Assembly (NCBI GenBank): GCA_004299235.1
Contig: SCQL01000019.1
Location: 62,001 to 126,000 of the forward strand
Reading direction: 5' to 3'
Source: a bacterium
Lineage (GTDB): Bacteria > Chloroflexota > Dormibacteria > Dormibacterales > Dormibacteraceae
Length of the DNA: 64,000 nucleotides
Below are positions 1 to 8,318 of the stretch, piece by piece. The notes beneath the pieces are model-generated. The model did no database searches, was not told where the DNA came from, and worked only from the letters and a program-made list of their open reading frames with translations. The first letter of the stretch is position 1. Each line of letters begins with the position of its first letter. A program made the translations under genes and the position numbers.

Positions 1-196
1 CGCGCTCGGCGACGTAGCGCTCGTTGTAGATCGGCACCTGCACGCACACGTGCGGCTCCTCCCCCTGGGCGATGGAGCGGCGCGGGCGGGCCCGCAGGCG
101 AGTTGCCCGCCACGTGAGGAACAGCAGGTTCACGCCGAAGGCGAAGAGGGCGGTGGTCGTGACGGCGAGGATGCCGACGATGATCGCGCTGATCAA
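1..196 (-). CDS. Glycosyltransferase family 2, N-terminal fragment (runs off window)
   Basis: Reading the minus strand leftward from a TTG at 196 gives a hydrophobic N-terminal helix (ISAIIVGILAVTTTALFAF...), a basic stretch (RATRLRARPRR), then the sequence HVCVQVPIYNERYVAER. The pattern VQVPIYNExxVxxR is the start of the catalytic domain of membrane-bound family 2 glycosyltransferases of the cellulose-synthase-like type. The enzyme would transfer a sugar from an NDP-sugar at the inner membrane face. The TTG overlaps the TGA stop of the upstream gene (TTGA), which implies one operon. Only about 65 residues are visible, so substrate and length are unknown. Confidence 0.7.
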   Translation of the reverse strand, partial: MISAIIVGILAVTTTALFAFGVNLLFLTWRATRLRARPRRSIAQGEEPHVCVQVPIYNERYVAER

Positions 197-1107
197 TCGG
201 CGCGCGATCCGTCGAACAGGGTGTAGGGACGCATGGTCGCGCGCACGAAGGCGACGCGCGCGAGCGCTTCCGGACGGTGGCGGCGCGTCCACTGCATGTA
301 TCGCCATGCGGTATGGCCAAAGACTCGAGCCGCGCCGTCGAGGCGCTTGGGGAAGAGCGCGGCCGGCACGCGCCGGGCGGGTGGATCGATGAGGAGGGGC
401 GCGGGCTTGCGGGCCAGCTGCGGGAAGTGGTCGAGCAGCGGCGGGTTGGCGTCGATCAGCTCGTTGATCGCATCCAGTCCGAAGACGGGCTCGGCCACCA
501 ATAGCTCGAACGCCATGTCCGCGTCCTGCCGCCGCAGCGGCAGGCACTGGGAGCGCTCGAGGATCAGGTTGGCGGTCATCAGGCGCGGCGCCAAGGGCCG
601 TCGCGTGAGGTCGTCCACTGGCTTGGCGCGATGGGGGATCGCATGCAGCAGGCCCAGAAGGTTGACGGCGACGTAGGCCAGGTGGCGGTGGCCGTCGTCG
701 ACGATGAGGTTCAGGTCGACGTCGTCCGATTCGCGAAAACCGCCGCTCGCGAGCGAGCCCGCGATCGAGACGCTCCGGATGAAGGGCGCCAGGGCGACCA
801 GGGCGCGGACGAAGCCAACGGTCAACCGCACGTAACGCCCCGCCTCCGAGCCGTGCGCCAGCGCTCGCGAGCGGATGTCCGCCACCCGGCTGGCCGCGGC
901 GCGATCGACCACCAGGTCCTGCACCAGCTCCAGGTCCGGGCTGGCGGCCACCGCCCAGCGGACCTCGTCGCCGGAGATCGAGCCGCCAAGGCACAGCCCG
1001 GCGAGGCGCTCGGGCGTCAGCGCGTAGCCGCGCCGCTGCAGCAGCGCGACCGTCTGGCGGACCCGGTCCGACGTGGGTGCAGAACGGGCTGGGGCGTAGC
1101 CAACCAC
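193..1107 (-). CDS. Nucleotidyltransferase-fold protein
   Basis: A 304-residue protein with the nucleotidyltransferase signature GSLASGGFRESDDVDLN near residues 118-134. The GS...SDxD arrangement supplies the nucleotide-binding Gly-Ser and two metal-binding aspartates of the Pol-beta/MNT superfamily. The N-terminal 100 residues look like a small helical (winged-helix-like) region. The C-terminus is basic (WTRRHRPEALARVAF). The stop overlaps the start of a family 2 glycosyltransferase, so the pair is probably co-transcribed and may act in surface polysaccharide modification. That role is inferred from context; the substrate is not recognisable. The start is the first ATG of the open frame, with nothing conserved to confirm it. 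Confidence 0.65.
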   Translation of the reverse strand: MVGYAPARSAPTSDRVRQTVALLQRRGYALTPERLAGLCLGGSISGDEVRWAVAASPDLELVQDLVVDRAAASRVADIRSRALAHGSEAGRYVRLTVGFVRALVALAPFIRSVSIAGSLASGGFRESDDVDLNLIVDDGHRHLAYVAVNLLGLLHAIPHRAKPVDDLTRRPLAPRLMTANLILERSQCLPLRRQDADMAFELLVAEPVFGLDAINELIDANPPLLDHFPQLARKPAPLLIDPPARRVPAALFPKRLDGAARVFGHTAWRYMQWTRRHRPEALARVAFVRATMRPYTLFDGSRAD

Positions 1108-1226
1108 CGCGGCGCCTCCAAAAGTGATGACCGAGTCAAGGTTGGATACGAGGCCGGGTTACGTCGGACGCCCGATTGGGTCATCATCGACGGTGACCCC
1201 ACCAAGCCAACACGCGAGGAGCGGAG

Positions 1227-2861
1227 ATGACGGCCGACGGACACTTCCGAGTCCCCAACCCAGTCAACGAGCCGGTGCGCCCGTACACCCCCGGCGATCC
1301 CCACCGCAAGAGCCTGAAGGCCCGGCTCGCCGAGCTCACCGACGCCCGCACCGAGGTGCCGATGCAGATCGGCGGCGAACGCCGCTGGGGCGCATCGAAG
1401 GGCGACCTGCGCTCGCCCCACCGGCACGAGCTCACGATCGCTGAGTACGCGAACGGTGCGAGCAAGGACTTCGATGACGCGGTCGAGGCCGCGCTCGCGG
1501 CGCGAAGGATGTGGGCGGCCACCTCGTACGCCGAGAGGGCGGCCGTGCTCCTGCGGGCCGCGGCGCTGCTGGCGGGCCCCTGGCGCGACACGATCAACGC
1601 CGCGACGATGCTCGGCCAGTCCAAGACCGTGCACCAGGCCGAGATCGATGCCGCGTGCGAGACGATCGACTTCTGGCGCTACAACGCCCACTTCGGCGAC
1701 CAGCTTCTGAGCCAGCAGCCGTTCAACGACGGCACGGCCTGGAACCGGCTCGAATACCGGCCGCTCGAGGGCTTCGTCTTTGCGGTCAGCCCCTTCAACT
1801 TCACCTCGATCGCCGGCAACCTGCCCACCGCGCCGATGCTCATGGGCAACACGGTGATCTTCAAGCCGGCCACCCAGACCTTGCTGGTCAGCCACTTCCT
1901 GATGGAGCTGTTGAACGAAGCTGGGCTTCCGCCGGGCGTGATCAACATGGTCAGCGGCAGCGCGGCCGAGATCTCGGAGCGGGTGATCGGTCACCGGGAG
2001 CTCGCCGGCATTCACTTCACGGGCTCGACGGCGGTGTTCCAGGGCATGTGGCGCGAGGTGGGCCAGAACATCGACCGTTACCGCACCTACCCCAGGCTCG
2101 TCGGCGAGACCGGGGGCAAGGACTTCGTCGTCGCCCACGCCTCGGCCGATCCCGATGCGCTGCGCACCGCGCTCGTCCGGGGGGCCTTCGAGTACCAGGG
2201 CCAGAAATGCTCGGCGGCCTCGCGCGCCTACATCCCGCAGTCGATCTGGAAGCGCCTCAAGTCCGAGCTCGCCGACCAGGTCGAGGCGATCCCACAGGGC
2301 GACGTCGCCGACTTCCGCAACTTCATGGGCGCGGTGATCGACGGCAAGGCCTACTCGAATCACATGAAGGCGATCGACTTCGCCCGCCAGGCGGACGGCG
2401 CCAAGGTCATCGCCGGCGGCAAGGGCGACGACAAGGTCGGCTGGTTCATCCGCCCGACGGTCATCGAGGCGAGCGACCCCGACTTCAAGCTCCTGCGGGA
2501 GGAGCTCTTCGGCCCAATCCTCACCGTGTATCCCTACGCCGACGGCAAGTTCGAGGAGACGCTCGAGCTGTGCGATCGGACGAGTCCCTATGGCCTCACG
2601 GGTGCGATCTTCGCGCGTGACCGGCAGGCGATTCGCAAGGCGTCCGAGACCCTGGTCAACGCGGCGGGCAACTTCTACATCAACGACAAGCCGACCGGTG
2701 CGGTCGTCGGTATGCAGCCGTTTGGCGGCGCCCGCGCGTCGGGCACCAACGACAAGGCGGGTTCGTTCCTGAACCTGATTCGCTGGGTGAGCCCCCGCGT
2801 GATCAAGGAGACGTACGCACCGCCCACCGATCACCGATATCCGTCCATGGACGCGGAGTGA
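1227..2861 (+). CDS. pruA: L-glutamate gamma-semialdehyde (1-pyrroline-5-carboxylate) dehydrogenase
   Basis: A 544-residue aldehyde dehydrogenase that oxidises glutamate semialdehyde to glutamate with NAD+, the last step of proline and arginine catabolism. It is of the ALDH4A1 length and type. Visible motifs are the general-base region VGETGGKDF (Glu about 294) and the nucleophile region FEYQGQKCSAASRAY with catalytic Cys at about 328. SPFNFTSIAGN near 188-198 forms the cofactor-binding floor, and the C-terminus carries PFGGARASGTNDKAG. A good ribosome-binding site (GGAGCGGAG) precedes the ATG. There is no proline dehydrogenase beside it, unlike bifunctional PutA or rocA operons. Confidence 0.93.
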   Translation: MTADGHFRVPNPVNEPVRPYTPGDPHRKSLKARLAELTDARTEVPMQIGGERRWGASKGDLRSPHRHELTIAEYANGASKDFDDAVEAALAARRMWAATSYAERAAVLLRAAALLAGPWRDTINAATMLGQSKTVHQAEIDAACETIDFWRYNAHFGDQLLSQQPFNDGTAWNRLEYRPLEGFVFAVSPFNFTSIAGNLPTAPMLMGNTVIFKPATQTLLVSHFLMELLNEAGLPPGVINMVSGSAAEISERVIGHRELAGIHFTGSTAVFQGMWREVGQNIDRYRTYPRLVGETGGKDFVVAHASADPDALRTALVRGAFEYQGQKCSAASRAYIPQSIWKRLKSELADQVEAIPQGDVADFRNFMGAVIDGKAYSNHMKAIDFARQADGAKVIAGGKGDDKVGWFIRPTVIEASDPDFKLLREELFGPILTVYPYADGKFEETLELCDRTSPYGLTGAIFARDRQAIRKASETLVNAAGNFYINDKPTGAVVGMQPFGGARASGTNDKAGSFLNLIRWVSPRVIKETYAPPTDHRYPSMDAE

Positions 2862-2907
2862 GCCGCCGCCCGGTCCAGCCCTGAGCCTTGTAGAGTCGGA
2901 TGTGGCC

Positions 2908-3900
2908 ATGACTGAGGCCGGGATGGTGATTCAGGCCCAAGGCCTGGTCAAGCGATATGGCGCCCTCGAGGCCGTGCGCGGCATCGACCTCGGGGTGCGC
3001 GCGGGAGAGATCTTCGGCTTCCTCGGGCCGAACGGCGCCGGCAAGTCGACGACCATCTCCATCCTCTGCACGCTGCTGACCCCGACGGCAGGCACGGCGC
3101 GCGTCGCCGGGATCGACGTCATGCACGACCCCGCGGGCGTGAGGCAGCGCATCGGACTGGTCTTCCAGGACCCCTCGCTGGACGATCAGCTGACCGGGCG
3201 CGAGAACCTGGAGTTCCACGCGTTCATCTACAGCGTCCCGGCATCGGTGCGGCGCCAGCGCATCGACGAGATGCTCTCCCTCTTGCAGCTCACCGATCGC
3301 GCGGGTTCGCAGGTCAGGACCTATTCAGGAGGCATGAAGCGGCGGCTCGAGATCGCTCGTGGCATGCTGCACCAGCCACAGATCCTCTTCCTCGACGAGC
3401 CCACGCTCGGCCTCGATCCGCAGACCAGGCAGAGCATCTGGGCGCACCTCAATGCGCTTCGCGGGGCCAAGGGCATCACGATCTTCATGACCACGCATTA
3501 CATGGACGAGGCGGAGTATTGCGACCGGATCGCGATCATCGACCGCGGCCACATCGTCGCGCTGGGCACGCCGGACGAGCTGAAGGCGATGGTCGGCGGC
3601 GACGTGGTGACGATGACCTCGAGCCGGCCTGACGAGGCGGCCACCGAGATCCGGGAGGTTCTCGGCGTCACGCCATTTCGCGAGAACGGGACCCTTCGCA
3701 TGGAGGTGCCGGACGGTAAGGCGTTCGTGCCGCGGTTGGTGCGCGAGCTGGTGGCGCCGGTCGACACCGTCTCACTGCGCCGCCCGAGCCTCGATGACGT
3801 CTTTCTCAAGCTGACCGGCCACGCCATCCGTGACGAGGAGGCCGGCACCAAGGACCAGATGCGCGCGATGGCCAGCCGCTGGATGGGACGGCGGCGGTGA
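2908..3900 (+). CDS. ABC transporter ATP-binding protein, DrrA/daunorubicin-resistance type
   Basis: ATPase of an ABC-2 exporter. Walker A GPNGAGKST lies at about residues 40-48, a Q-loop glutamine in LVFQDPSLD, the signature YSGGMKRR at about 139-146, Walker B ILFLDEP and H-loop histidine TTHYMDEAE. A roughly 90-residue C-terminal extension ending in the IRDEEAG region is typical of DrrA-like subunits (CcmA/NatA class). It overlaps the permease gene by GTGA, so subunits should be made stoichiometrically. ATG 2908 is preferred over the GTG two codons upstream; neither has a strong Shine-Dalgarno sequence. The substrate could be a drug, lipid or polysaccharide. Confidence 0.9.
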   Translation: MTEAGMVIQAQGLVKRYGALEAVRGIDLGVRAGEIFGFLGPNGAGKSTTISILCTLLTPTAGTARVAGIDVMHDPAGVRQRIGLVFQDPSLDDQLTGRENLEFHAFIYSVPASVRRQRIDEMLSLLQLTDRAGSQVRTYSGGMKRRLEIARGMLHQPQILFLDEPTLGLDPQTRQSIWAHLNALRGAKGITIFMTTHYMDEAEYCDRIAIIDRGHIVALGTPDELKAMVGGDVVTMTSSRPDEAATEIREVLGVTPFRENGTLRMEVPDGKAFVPRLVRELVAPVDTVSLRRPSLDDVFLKLTGHAIRDEEAGTKDQMRAMASRWMGRRR

Positions 3901-4772
3901 GCGGGATCGCCGTCGCCGCGACGCCGGCCGCCACGACGGCCCCCGCCGACACGCGCCTTGCCAGCCTGCGCGCGATCTACATCATCTGGTACCGCGACAT
4001 CCTCCGGTACTGGCGCGACCGCTGGCGCCTGGTCGCTTCGCTGGCGCAGCCGCTTTTGTTCCTGATCGTGTTCGGGTCCGGCCTGAGCTCCTCGCTGAGA
4101 TCCGGCCTCAGCTTCGGCTCCGGCGGCCTCTCCTACATCCAGTTCATGTACCCCGGCATCATCGGCATGGCCATCCTCTTCACCGCCATCTTCGGTGCGA
4201 TGTCCATCGTCTGGGACCGGGAGTTCGGCTTTCTCAAGGAGGTGCTGGTGGCGCCCATCGACCGCTGGTCGGTGGCGATCGGCAAGGCGCTCGGCGGCAC
4301 GACCCAGGCCATGATCCAGGGCCTGGTCCTGCTGGTCCTGGCGCCGCTCGTCGGTGTGAAGCTGAGCCCGCTCACCGTGCTGGAGATCGTTCCGCTCGCG
4401 GCGGTGCTGGCGTTCGGGCTGTCGGCGTTCGGGGTTGCCCTGGCCTCGATGATGAAATCGCTGCAGGGCTTCCAGGTGGTGATGAACTTCCTGATGATGC
4501 CGATGTTCTTTCTCTCGGGCGCGCTCTTTCCGCTCACCAACCTGCCCGGCTGGATGACCGTGCTGACCCGGCTCGACCCGGCGTCTTACGGCATCGATCC
4601 GCTGCGGCGCGTCGTGCTCTCGGACTCAGGCCTGCCCGGTGCGCTCATCGACGGGCTCAGCCTTTCGATCAACGGTCATGCGCTCGCCATCCCCCTCGAG
4701 GCCGGCATCATGTTCGCGTTCGGCGCCGTGATGCTCGCGATCGCGGTCATCAACTTTCAACGCCGCGACTGA
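3897..4772 (+). CDS. ABC-2 type transporter permease (DrrB-like)
   Basis: A 291-residue membrane subunit with about six hydrophobic segments (for example PLLFLIVFGSGLSS, MYPGIIGMAILFTAIFG, LVLLVLAPLVGV, VVMNFLMMPMFFLSGALFPL). The FLSGALFPLTNLP sequence is characteristic of the ABC2_membrane family of daunorubicin-type exporters. The GTG start overlaps the stop of the ATPase gene by four bases (GTGA), so translational coupling is expected. Its last 147 bases are also read in antisense by the convergent glycosyltransferase gene. Confidence 0.9.
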   Translation: MSGIAVAATPAATTAPADTRLASLRAIYIIWYRDILRYWRDRWRLVASLAQPLLFLIVFGSGLSSSLRSGLSFGSGGLSYIQFMYPGIIGMAILFTAIFGAMSIVWDREFGFLKEVLVAPIDRWSVAIGKALGGTTQAMIQGLVLLVLAPLVGVKLSPLTVLEIVPLAAVLAFGLSAFGVALASMMKSLQGFQVVMNFLMMPMFFLSGALFPLTNLPGWMTVLTRLDPASYGIDPLRRVVLSDSGLPGALIDGLSLSINGHALAIPLEAGIMFAFGAVMLAIAVINFQRRD

Positions 4773-5855
4773 GAGCAGCGCCAGGCTCGTGAGCTCGCCG
4801 GCGATCACGGGCAGCGGCCCCCAGAAGGTGATGCCCTCGACCGCGATCACGGCGGCCGGCACCAGGACCCAGGCCCGGGCCGGCCCGCCGGCTCGGAGAT
4901 AGAGCCAGCCGGCGAGCCCGAGCATCACCAGGTCGTCGAGATGCAGGTAGGGGCTGGCCAGCAGGGCGCCGATCAGCGCGGGCAGCAGGATCCATTCGGG
5001 GCCTCTTCGGCGTAGCCGGTATGAGAGCGCGAGCGCCCAGAGCGCGATCGCGCCCTGGACCGAGCGGGTCACGGCCAGGCTGCCGATGAGCGGTGCCAGC
5101 GTGAGCTCGCGGTTCACCGGTACGCTCGCGGCAAAGCTCAGGCGTGCCTCGTAGGCGGCCATGCCCTGGGGTCCGAGGCTGATCGCCGACGCGATCCCCA
5201 GCAGGCCGAGGGTGAGGACGCTGAACCAGAAAGCTCGGTGCCTGCCCGCCACCAGCAGGGCGGCCGGGACCAGGAACGCCAGCTGCGGTTTCAGCGCGAG
5301 GACGCCGAGGGCGACGCCCGCCCAGCCCGGCCGGCCCGCGCCCAGCAGCGCGCAGGACGCGGCGAGGCCGAGGGCGACCAACAGCCCCGGCTGGCCCAGC
5401 TGCAGACCGTAGATGACCGGCAGCCAGCCCAGGGCGGCGGCCAGATGGATGAGCCGCGCCGGACCGTGCCCCGGAGCGGCCAGGCGCCAGGTCAGCGCGA
5501 GGGCGAAAAGGAGGAGTGCGCTCCAGATCCAGTACGCGACCGGGTATGGAAGCGCGGTCAGCGGGAGCACGGACCAGGCCACAGGCGGCGGGCTGATGTA
5601 ACGCGCCAGCTCCGCGATCTGGATGCGCGAGCCGATGGCGTCCAGCTCGACCTGCTGGAGGTGCAGGTCGTAGATCGACTGCCAGCCGTGGCCGAGGCCG
5701 ACGCGCGCCGCGGCGTAGTAGAAGGTGAAGTCGTTGTGGAATGCGTCGGACAGATAGGCGAGCGCCCACTGGTACAGGTCGAAAGTGGCGAACAGGGTCG
5801 CGGTGACGGCCCCGGCGGCGATACCGAGGTTGCGCCAGCGCCGCGAGCCGCCCAT
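4626..5855 (-). CDS. DUF2029/GT87-like polytopic membrane glycosyltransferase
   Basis: A 409-residue integral membrane protein with around ten hydrophobic helices. An acidic first loop (DFTFYYAAARVGLGHGWQSIYD) has the xDFxxYYxAAxxxxxGxxxYD pattern of GT-C enzymes of the GT87 (DUF2029) group, polyprenyl-phosphate-mannose-dependent mannosyltransferases in actinobacteria. Later loops contain KPQLAFLVP and SPYLHLDD, also typical. The enzyme would act on lipid-linked or cell-envelope glycans on the outer face of the membrane. The last roughly 45 residues are charged and unlike the rest; they lie antisense to the neighbouring permease gene, so the true stop may be inherited from a tail-to-tail fusion. 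Confidence 0.75.
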   Translation of the reverse strand: MGGSRRWRNLGIAAGAVTATLFATFDLYQWALAYLSDAFHNDFTFYYAAARVGLGHGWQSIYDLHLQQVELDAIGSRIQIAELARYISPPPVAWSVLPLTALPYPVAYWIWSALLLFALALTWRLAAPGHGPARLIHLAAALGWLPVIYGLQLGQPGLLVALGLAASCALLGAGRPGWAGVALGVLALKPQLAFLVPAALLVAGRHRAFWFSVLTLGLLGIASAISLGPQGMAAYEARLSFAASVPVNRELTLAPLIGSLAVTRSVQGAIALWALALSYRLRRRGPEWILLPALIGALLASPYLHLDDLVMLGLAGWLYLRAGGPARAWVLVPAAVIAVEGITFWGPLPVIAGELTSLALLSVAALKVDDRDREHHGAEREHDAGLEGDGERMTVDRKAEPVDERTGQA

Positions 5856-5890
5856 GGACGCGGATGTTAGTTGGCCGCTACCTTGTTGCC

Positions 5891-6436
5891 ATGCTGCCGC
5901 CTCCCTTCGAGCCTCGCCTCCTCGAACTGCGCGACGGGACGAAAGTCCACGTGAGGCCGATCGCCCCCGATGATGAGTCGCGACTGCACGAGGCCATGGC
6001 GGCGATGTCCGAGCGATCCGTGTACTTCAGGTTCTTCTCGCCGCTCAAACGTCTGCCCGACGCGCTCGCGCACCGGCTCGCCGTGGTCGACTACAAGGAC
6101 CGGTTCGCGCTGGTCGCGACCACCCACAAGCCGGCCAGCAAGGACAGGGAGCGGATCCTGGGGGTGGCGCGCTACGACCGTGTGGCGGGGACCGAGGTGG
6201 CCGAAACGGCGGTGGCGGTGGTGGACGAGTTCCAGCGCCGCGGCCTGGGCGGTGCACTCATGGCCATCCTCGGCCGGGTTGCCCGGGAGCACGGGATCAA
6301 GACCTTCTCACTCATCGTCCTGCCCGAGAATCGCCAGATGCTCGGGCTGCTGCGGAAGATGGGTTGGATCCACCAGGCCAAGCTGGCCGGAGGCGTATAC
6401 GAGATCACCTTCGACCTCCCGGCAGAGAGCCGCTAG
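5891..6436 (+). CDS. GNAT family N-acetyltransferase
   Basis: A protein of about 181 residues with the GNAT acetyl-CoA fold: VAVVDEFQRRGLGGALM supplies the pyrophosphate-binding Q/RxxGxG/A loop, and the following helix-strand LIVLPENRQMLGLLRKMGW completes motif A/B. The N-terminus LRDGTKVHVRPIAPDDESRL and the YFRFFSPLKRL segment resemble the acetyltransferase domain fused to Pat-type protein lysine acetylases. The target is unknown. ATG 5891 is chosen because the sequence following it matches the family; an ATG nine codons upstream is also possible. The TAG stop lies inside a CTAG that abuts the IS481 transposase gene. Confidence 0.85.
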   Translation: MLPPPFEPRLLELRDGTKVHVRPIAPDDESRLHEAMAAMSERSVYFRFFSPLKRLPDALAHRLAVVDYKDRFALVATTHKPASKDRERILGVARYDRVAGTEVAETAVAVVDEFQRRGLGGALMAILGRVAREHGIKTFSLIVLPENRQMLGLLRKMGWIHQAKLAGGVYEITFDLPAESR

Positions 6437-7281
6437 TTGTACTTCCCAGGGACGTTGTTTACAAGCGCCTGCATCGGCGTCGTGCCTAGCTCGGTATGGA
6501 TCCGGTGGCGGACGTAGTAGTGGATCCAGTTGGGCAGAGCGTCCTTGCGCTCGGCGTTCGACCTGTAGAGCTGGGCGTAGGCCCACTCGCGAAGCGATGT
6601 TTTGATGAAGGCCTCGGCCTTTCCATTCGTCTGCGGATGGAAGGGCTTGGTCGGGCGATGCTTGGCGCCGATCTCGCCGAGGCTTGCCTTGAAGCGTTTG
6701 GAGAGCATGTAGGCGTATGCCCGGTCCGTCATGACGCGCTCGATGTGGACTCCCAAGCTCTCGAAATAGGAGGCAACATCGAGAAGGAACTCGGCTGCGG
6801 TAAGCCCGTCGTCATGGTCGAGGACCTGACCGAAGGCAACGCGAGAGCAATCGTCCACAGCGACGTGGTAGAACTCCCAGCCACCACCTCGTCGGATTCT
6901 TGCGCTGTTGCCCAAAATGGCGTGGCCACCGCCATCTGGTATACGGCCCAGCCTCTTGACGTCGAGGTGAACCAATTCGCCGGGGTTGTCTTTGACATAT
7001 CGGATCCGGACTCCGGTGACACGGTCGACGTCAGACAATCGCGACTCCCCGGCGCGTCTCAAAACGGCGTGGACGGTCGACGGGGCCATGTCCAGCATCA
7101 GCCCAATCTGATGAGGTCCCCAGCGCAGACGTCGTCGAAGATCGAGGATCGCTTCAGTCCGATCGCTAGAAGTTGTCCGCGCCTCTTTGATGCCGTCCCG
7201 ATACGTGGTAGCGGTCGATGGTGAGCTCGGCGAGGGGGAAGTTCGCACCTCGTCGACCCCCCGATTCAGGAGCTGGAGCAC
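6433..7281 (-). CDS. IS481 family transposase, N-terminally truncated
   Basis: Integrase-core (DDE) transposase of 282 residues. The catalytic triad regions are visible: HLDVKRL, the second Asp in VMTDRAYAY, and the Glu in NGKAEAFIKTSLREWAY. An HTH-like segment RWGPHQIGLMLDMAPSTVHAVLRRAG precedes the core, as in IS481 transposases. Family members are usually somewhat longer with another HTH at the front. Here the first roughly 30 residues are unlike the family and run into an ISL3 relic, so the 5' end looks lost. Its C-terminal codons overlap what appears to be the terminal repeat next to the GNAT stop codon. Confidence 0.85.
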   Translation of the reverse strand: MLQLLNRGVDEVRTSPSPSSPSTATTYRDGIKEARTTSSDRTEAILDLRRRLRWGPHQIGLMLDMAPSTVHAVLRRAGESRLSDVDRVTGVRIRYVKDNPGELVHLDVKRLGRIPDGGGHAILGNSARIRRGGGWEFYHVAVDDCSRVAFGQVLDHDDGLTAAEFLLDVASYFESLGVHIERVMTDRAYAYMLSKRFKASLGEIGAKHRPTKPFHPQTNGKAEAFIKTSLREWAYAQLYRSNAERKDALPNWIHYYVRHRIHTELGTTPMQALVNNVPGKYN

Positions 7282-7290
7282 GCGGCTGTC
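6433..7290 (-). mobile_element. IS481-type insertion sequence, one end only
   Basis: The transposase reading frame ends on a TAG shared with CTAG at 6433-6436. IS481 elements are known to insert at CTAG-type targets, and the bases just inside (TTGTACTTCCCAGGGACGTT from 6437) look like the element's terminal sequence overlapping the transposase C-terminus. No matching inverted copy was found to the right, where an ISL3 relic begins at about 7289. The element therefore seems to have lost its upstream end and is probably immobile. Confidence 0.6.
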
Positions 7291-7480
7291 AGAGATCGTC
7301 GCTGAAGTTGGTCACCTTGGCGGCATCTCCGCCGTGGGCTTCAAGGTCGGTTTTGAACTCGCCGATCACCTTCTTCTCCCGAGTCGGGTGGCGAACACGA
7401 CTTTGGCCCGGTCCAGGTCGACGAACACGCTGACGTAGTCGTGGCCACGGCGGTGGCTGGTCTCATCGACGTTCGTACGG
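7289..7480 (-). pseudogene. ISL3 family transposase relic, frameshifted
   Basis: On the minus strand the frame from about 7480 to 7366 reads TNVDETSHRRGHDYVSVFVD followed by LDRAKVVFATRLG and a stop. A second frame from 7372 to 7289 reads KVIGEFKTDLEAHGGDAAKV and ends shortly after. Together these match the catalytic-domain start of ISL3 transposases (xxDETSxxxGHDYVTxxVD...EFxxDLxxHGGD). A single frameshift near 7370 and loss of both flanks make it non-functional. It sits between the IS481 and IS21 pieces. Confidence 0.6.
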
Positions 7481-7518
7481 CGCAACGTACAAGGTCCGCA
7501 TCCTCAATGAATACGGCG

Positions 7519-8318
7519 AAGATCCTGGTCAAGGGCGTGGTCGAAAACCTGGTCGGCTATGCCCAGCGCGACTTGGTGGTTCCGGAAGGCAACTTCGGCG
7601 GCAACGTCGCCGAGGGCAACCGTCAGGCCAAGCTGTGGGGAATCGAGGTCAATGCCCGCCTCCATAGCGAGACCCAAGCCGTGCCGGCGATGCGCCTCGA
7701 GCAGGAGCGTCAACTGATGCGACCGCTGCCGTCCTTGCGACCGGCGCCGTGCCGAGGTGAGCTGCGCAAGGTGAACAAGACGCAGACGATTCGCTTCGGC
7801 TCGGCGCGCTACTCACTGCCGACGGAGTGGGTCGACAAGGTGGTCGAGGTCTCGGTCGTCGACCACCAAGTGGTGTTGGCCTATGACGGTCGCCAGATCG
7901 ACCGCCATCCGCTCAGGCTCCGGGCGAGGTCTCCATTAAGGACGAGCACTACAAGGGCAAGCCCAGAGTGCCGGCGCGGGCGATTCGTGTTCGCACCGGA
8001 ACCGAGCGTGCCTTCATCGCGCTCGGTCCTGCAGCCGAAGCCTTCCTCCGCTCAGCTGCAGCGACCGGCAGTTCGCGCCTGGCCGCTGAGCTAGCCGACA
8101 TCGTCACCCTGGAGCGAAGCTGGGGCCACGACCAGCTGCTGACAGCCCTGGAGCGGGCGACTCGCTTTCGCCGCTTCAAGGCCAAGGATGTGCGCGACAT
8201 CCTGGCCGCGGGCTGGCTCGCTCCCAACCCCGCACCGCCGGGCAAGACCTTGAAACTGAATTTGCCTGAAGTCCCGGTCCGACCTCTCAGTGCCTACGCC
8301 TTGGAGGAGGTTCGATGA
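7519..8318 (+). pseudogene. istA: IS21 transposase IstA, C-terminal half with frameshift
   Basis: The first frame reads KGVVENLVGYAQRDLVVPEG then a region ending RYSLPTEWVDKVVEVSV and AYDGRQIDRHPL, all recognisable as the middle and late part of IstA. Near 7912-7920 the frame must slip by one base. Continuation in the new frame reads APGEVSIKDEHYKGKPRVPA, then RAFIALGPAAEAFLR, and ends at 8318 with SAYALEEVR. The DDE catalytic half is missing at the 5' side. The end overlaps istB by ATGA as in intact IS21 elements. Confidence 0.75.

Noticed and set aside
1017-2909. Minus-strand 630-codon frame opposite pruA
   Set aside because: Low-complexity Arg/Gly/Val/Asp sequence typical of antisense GC-rich frames; the plus strand carries a well-conserved aldehyde dehydrogenase.
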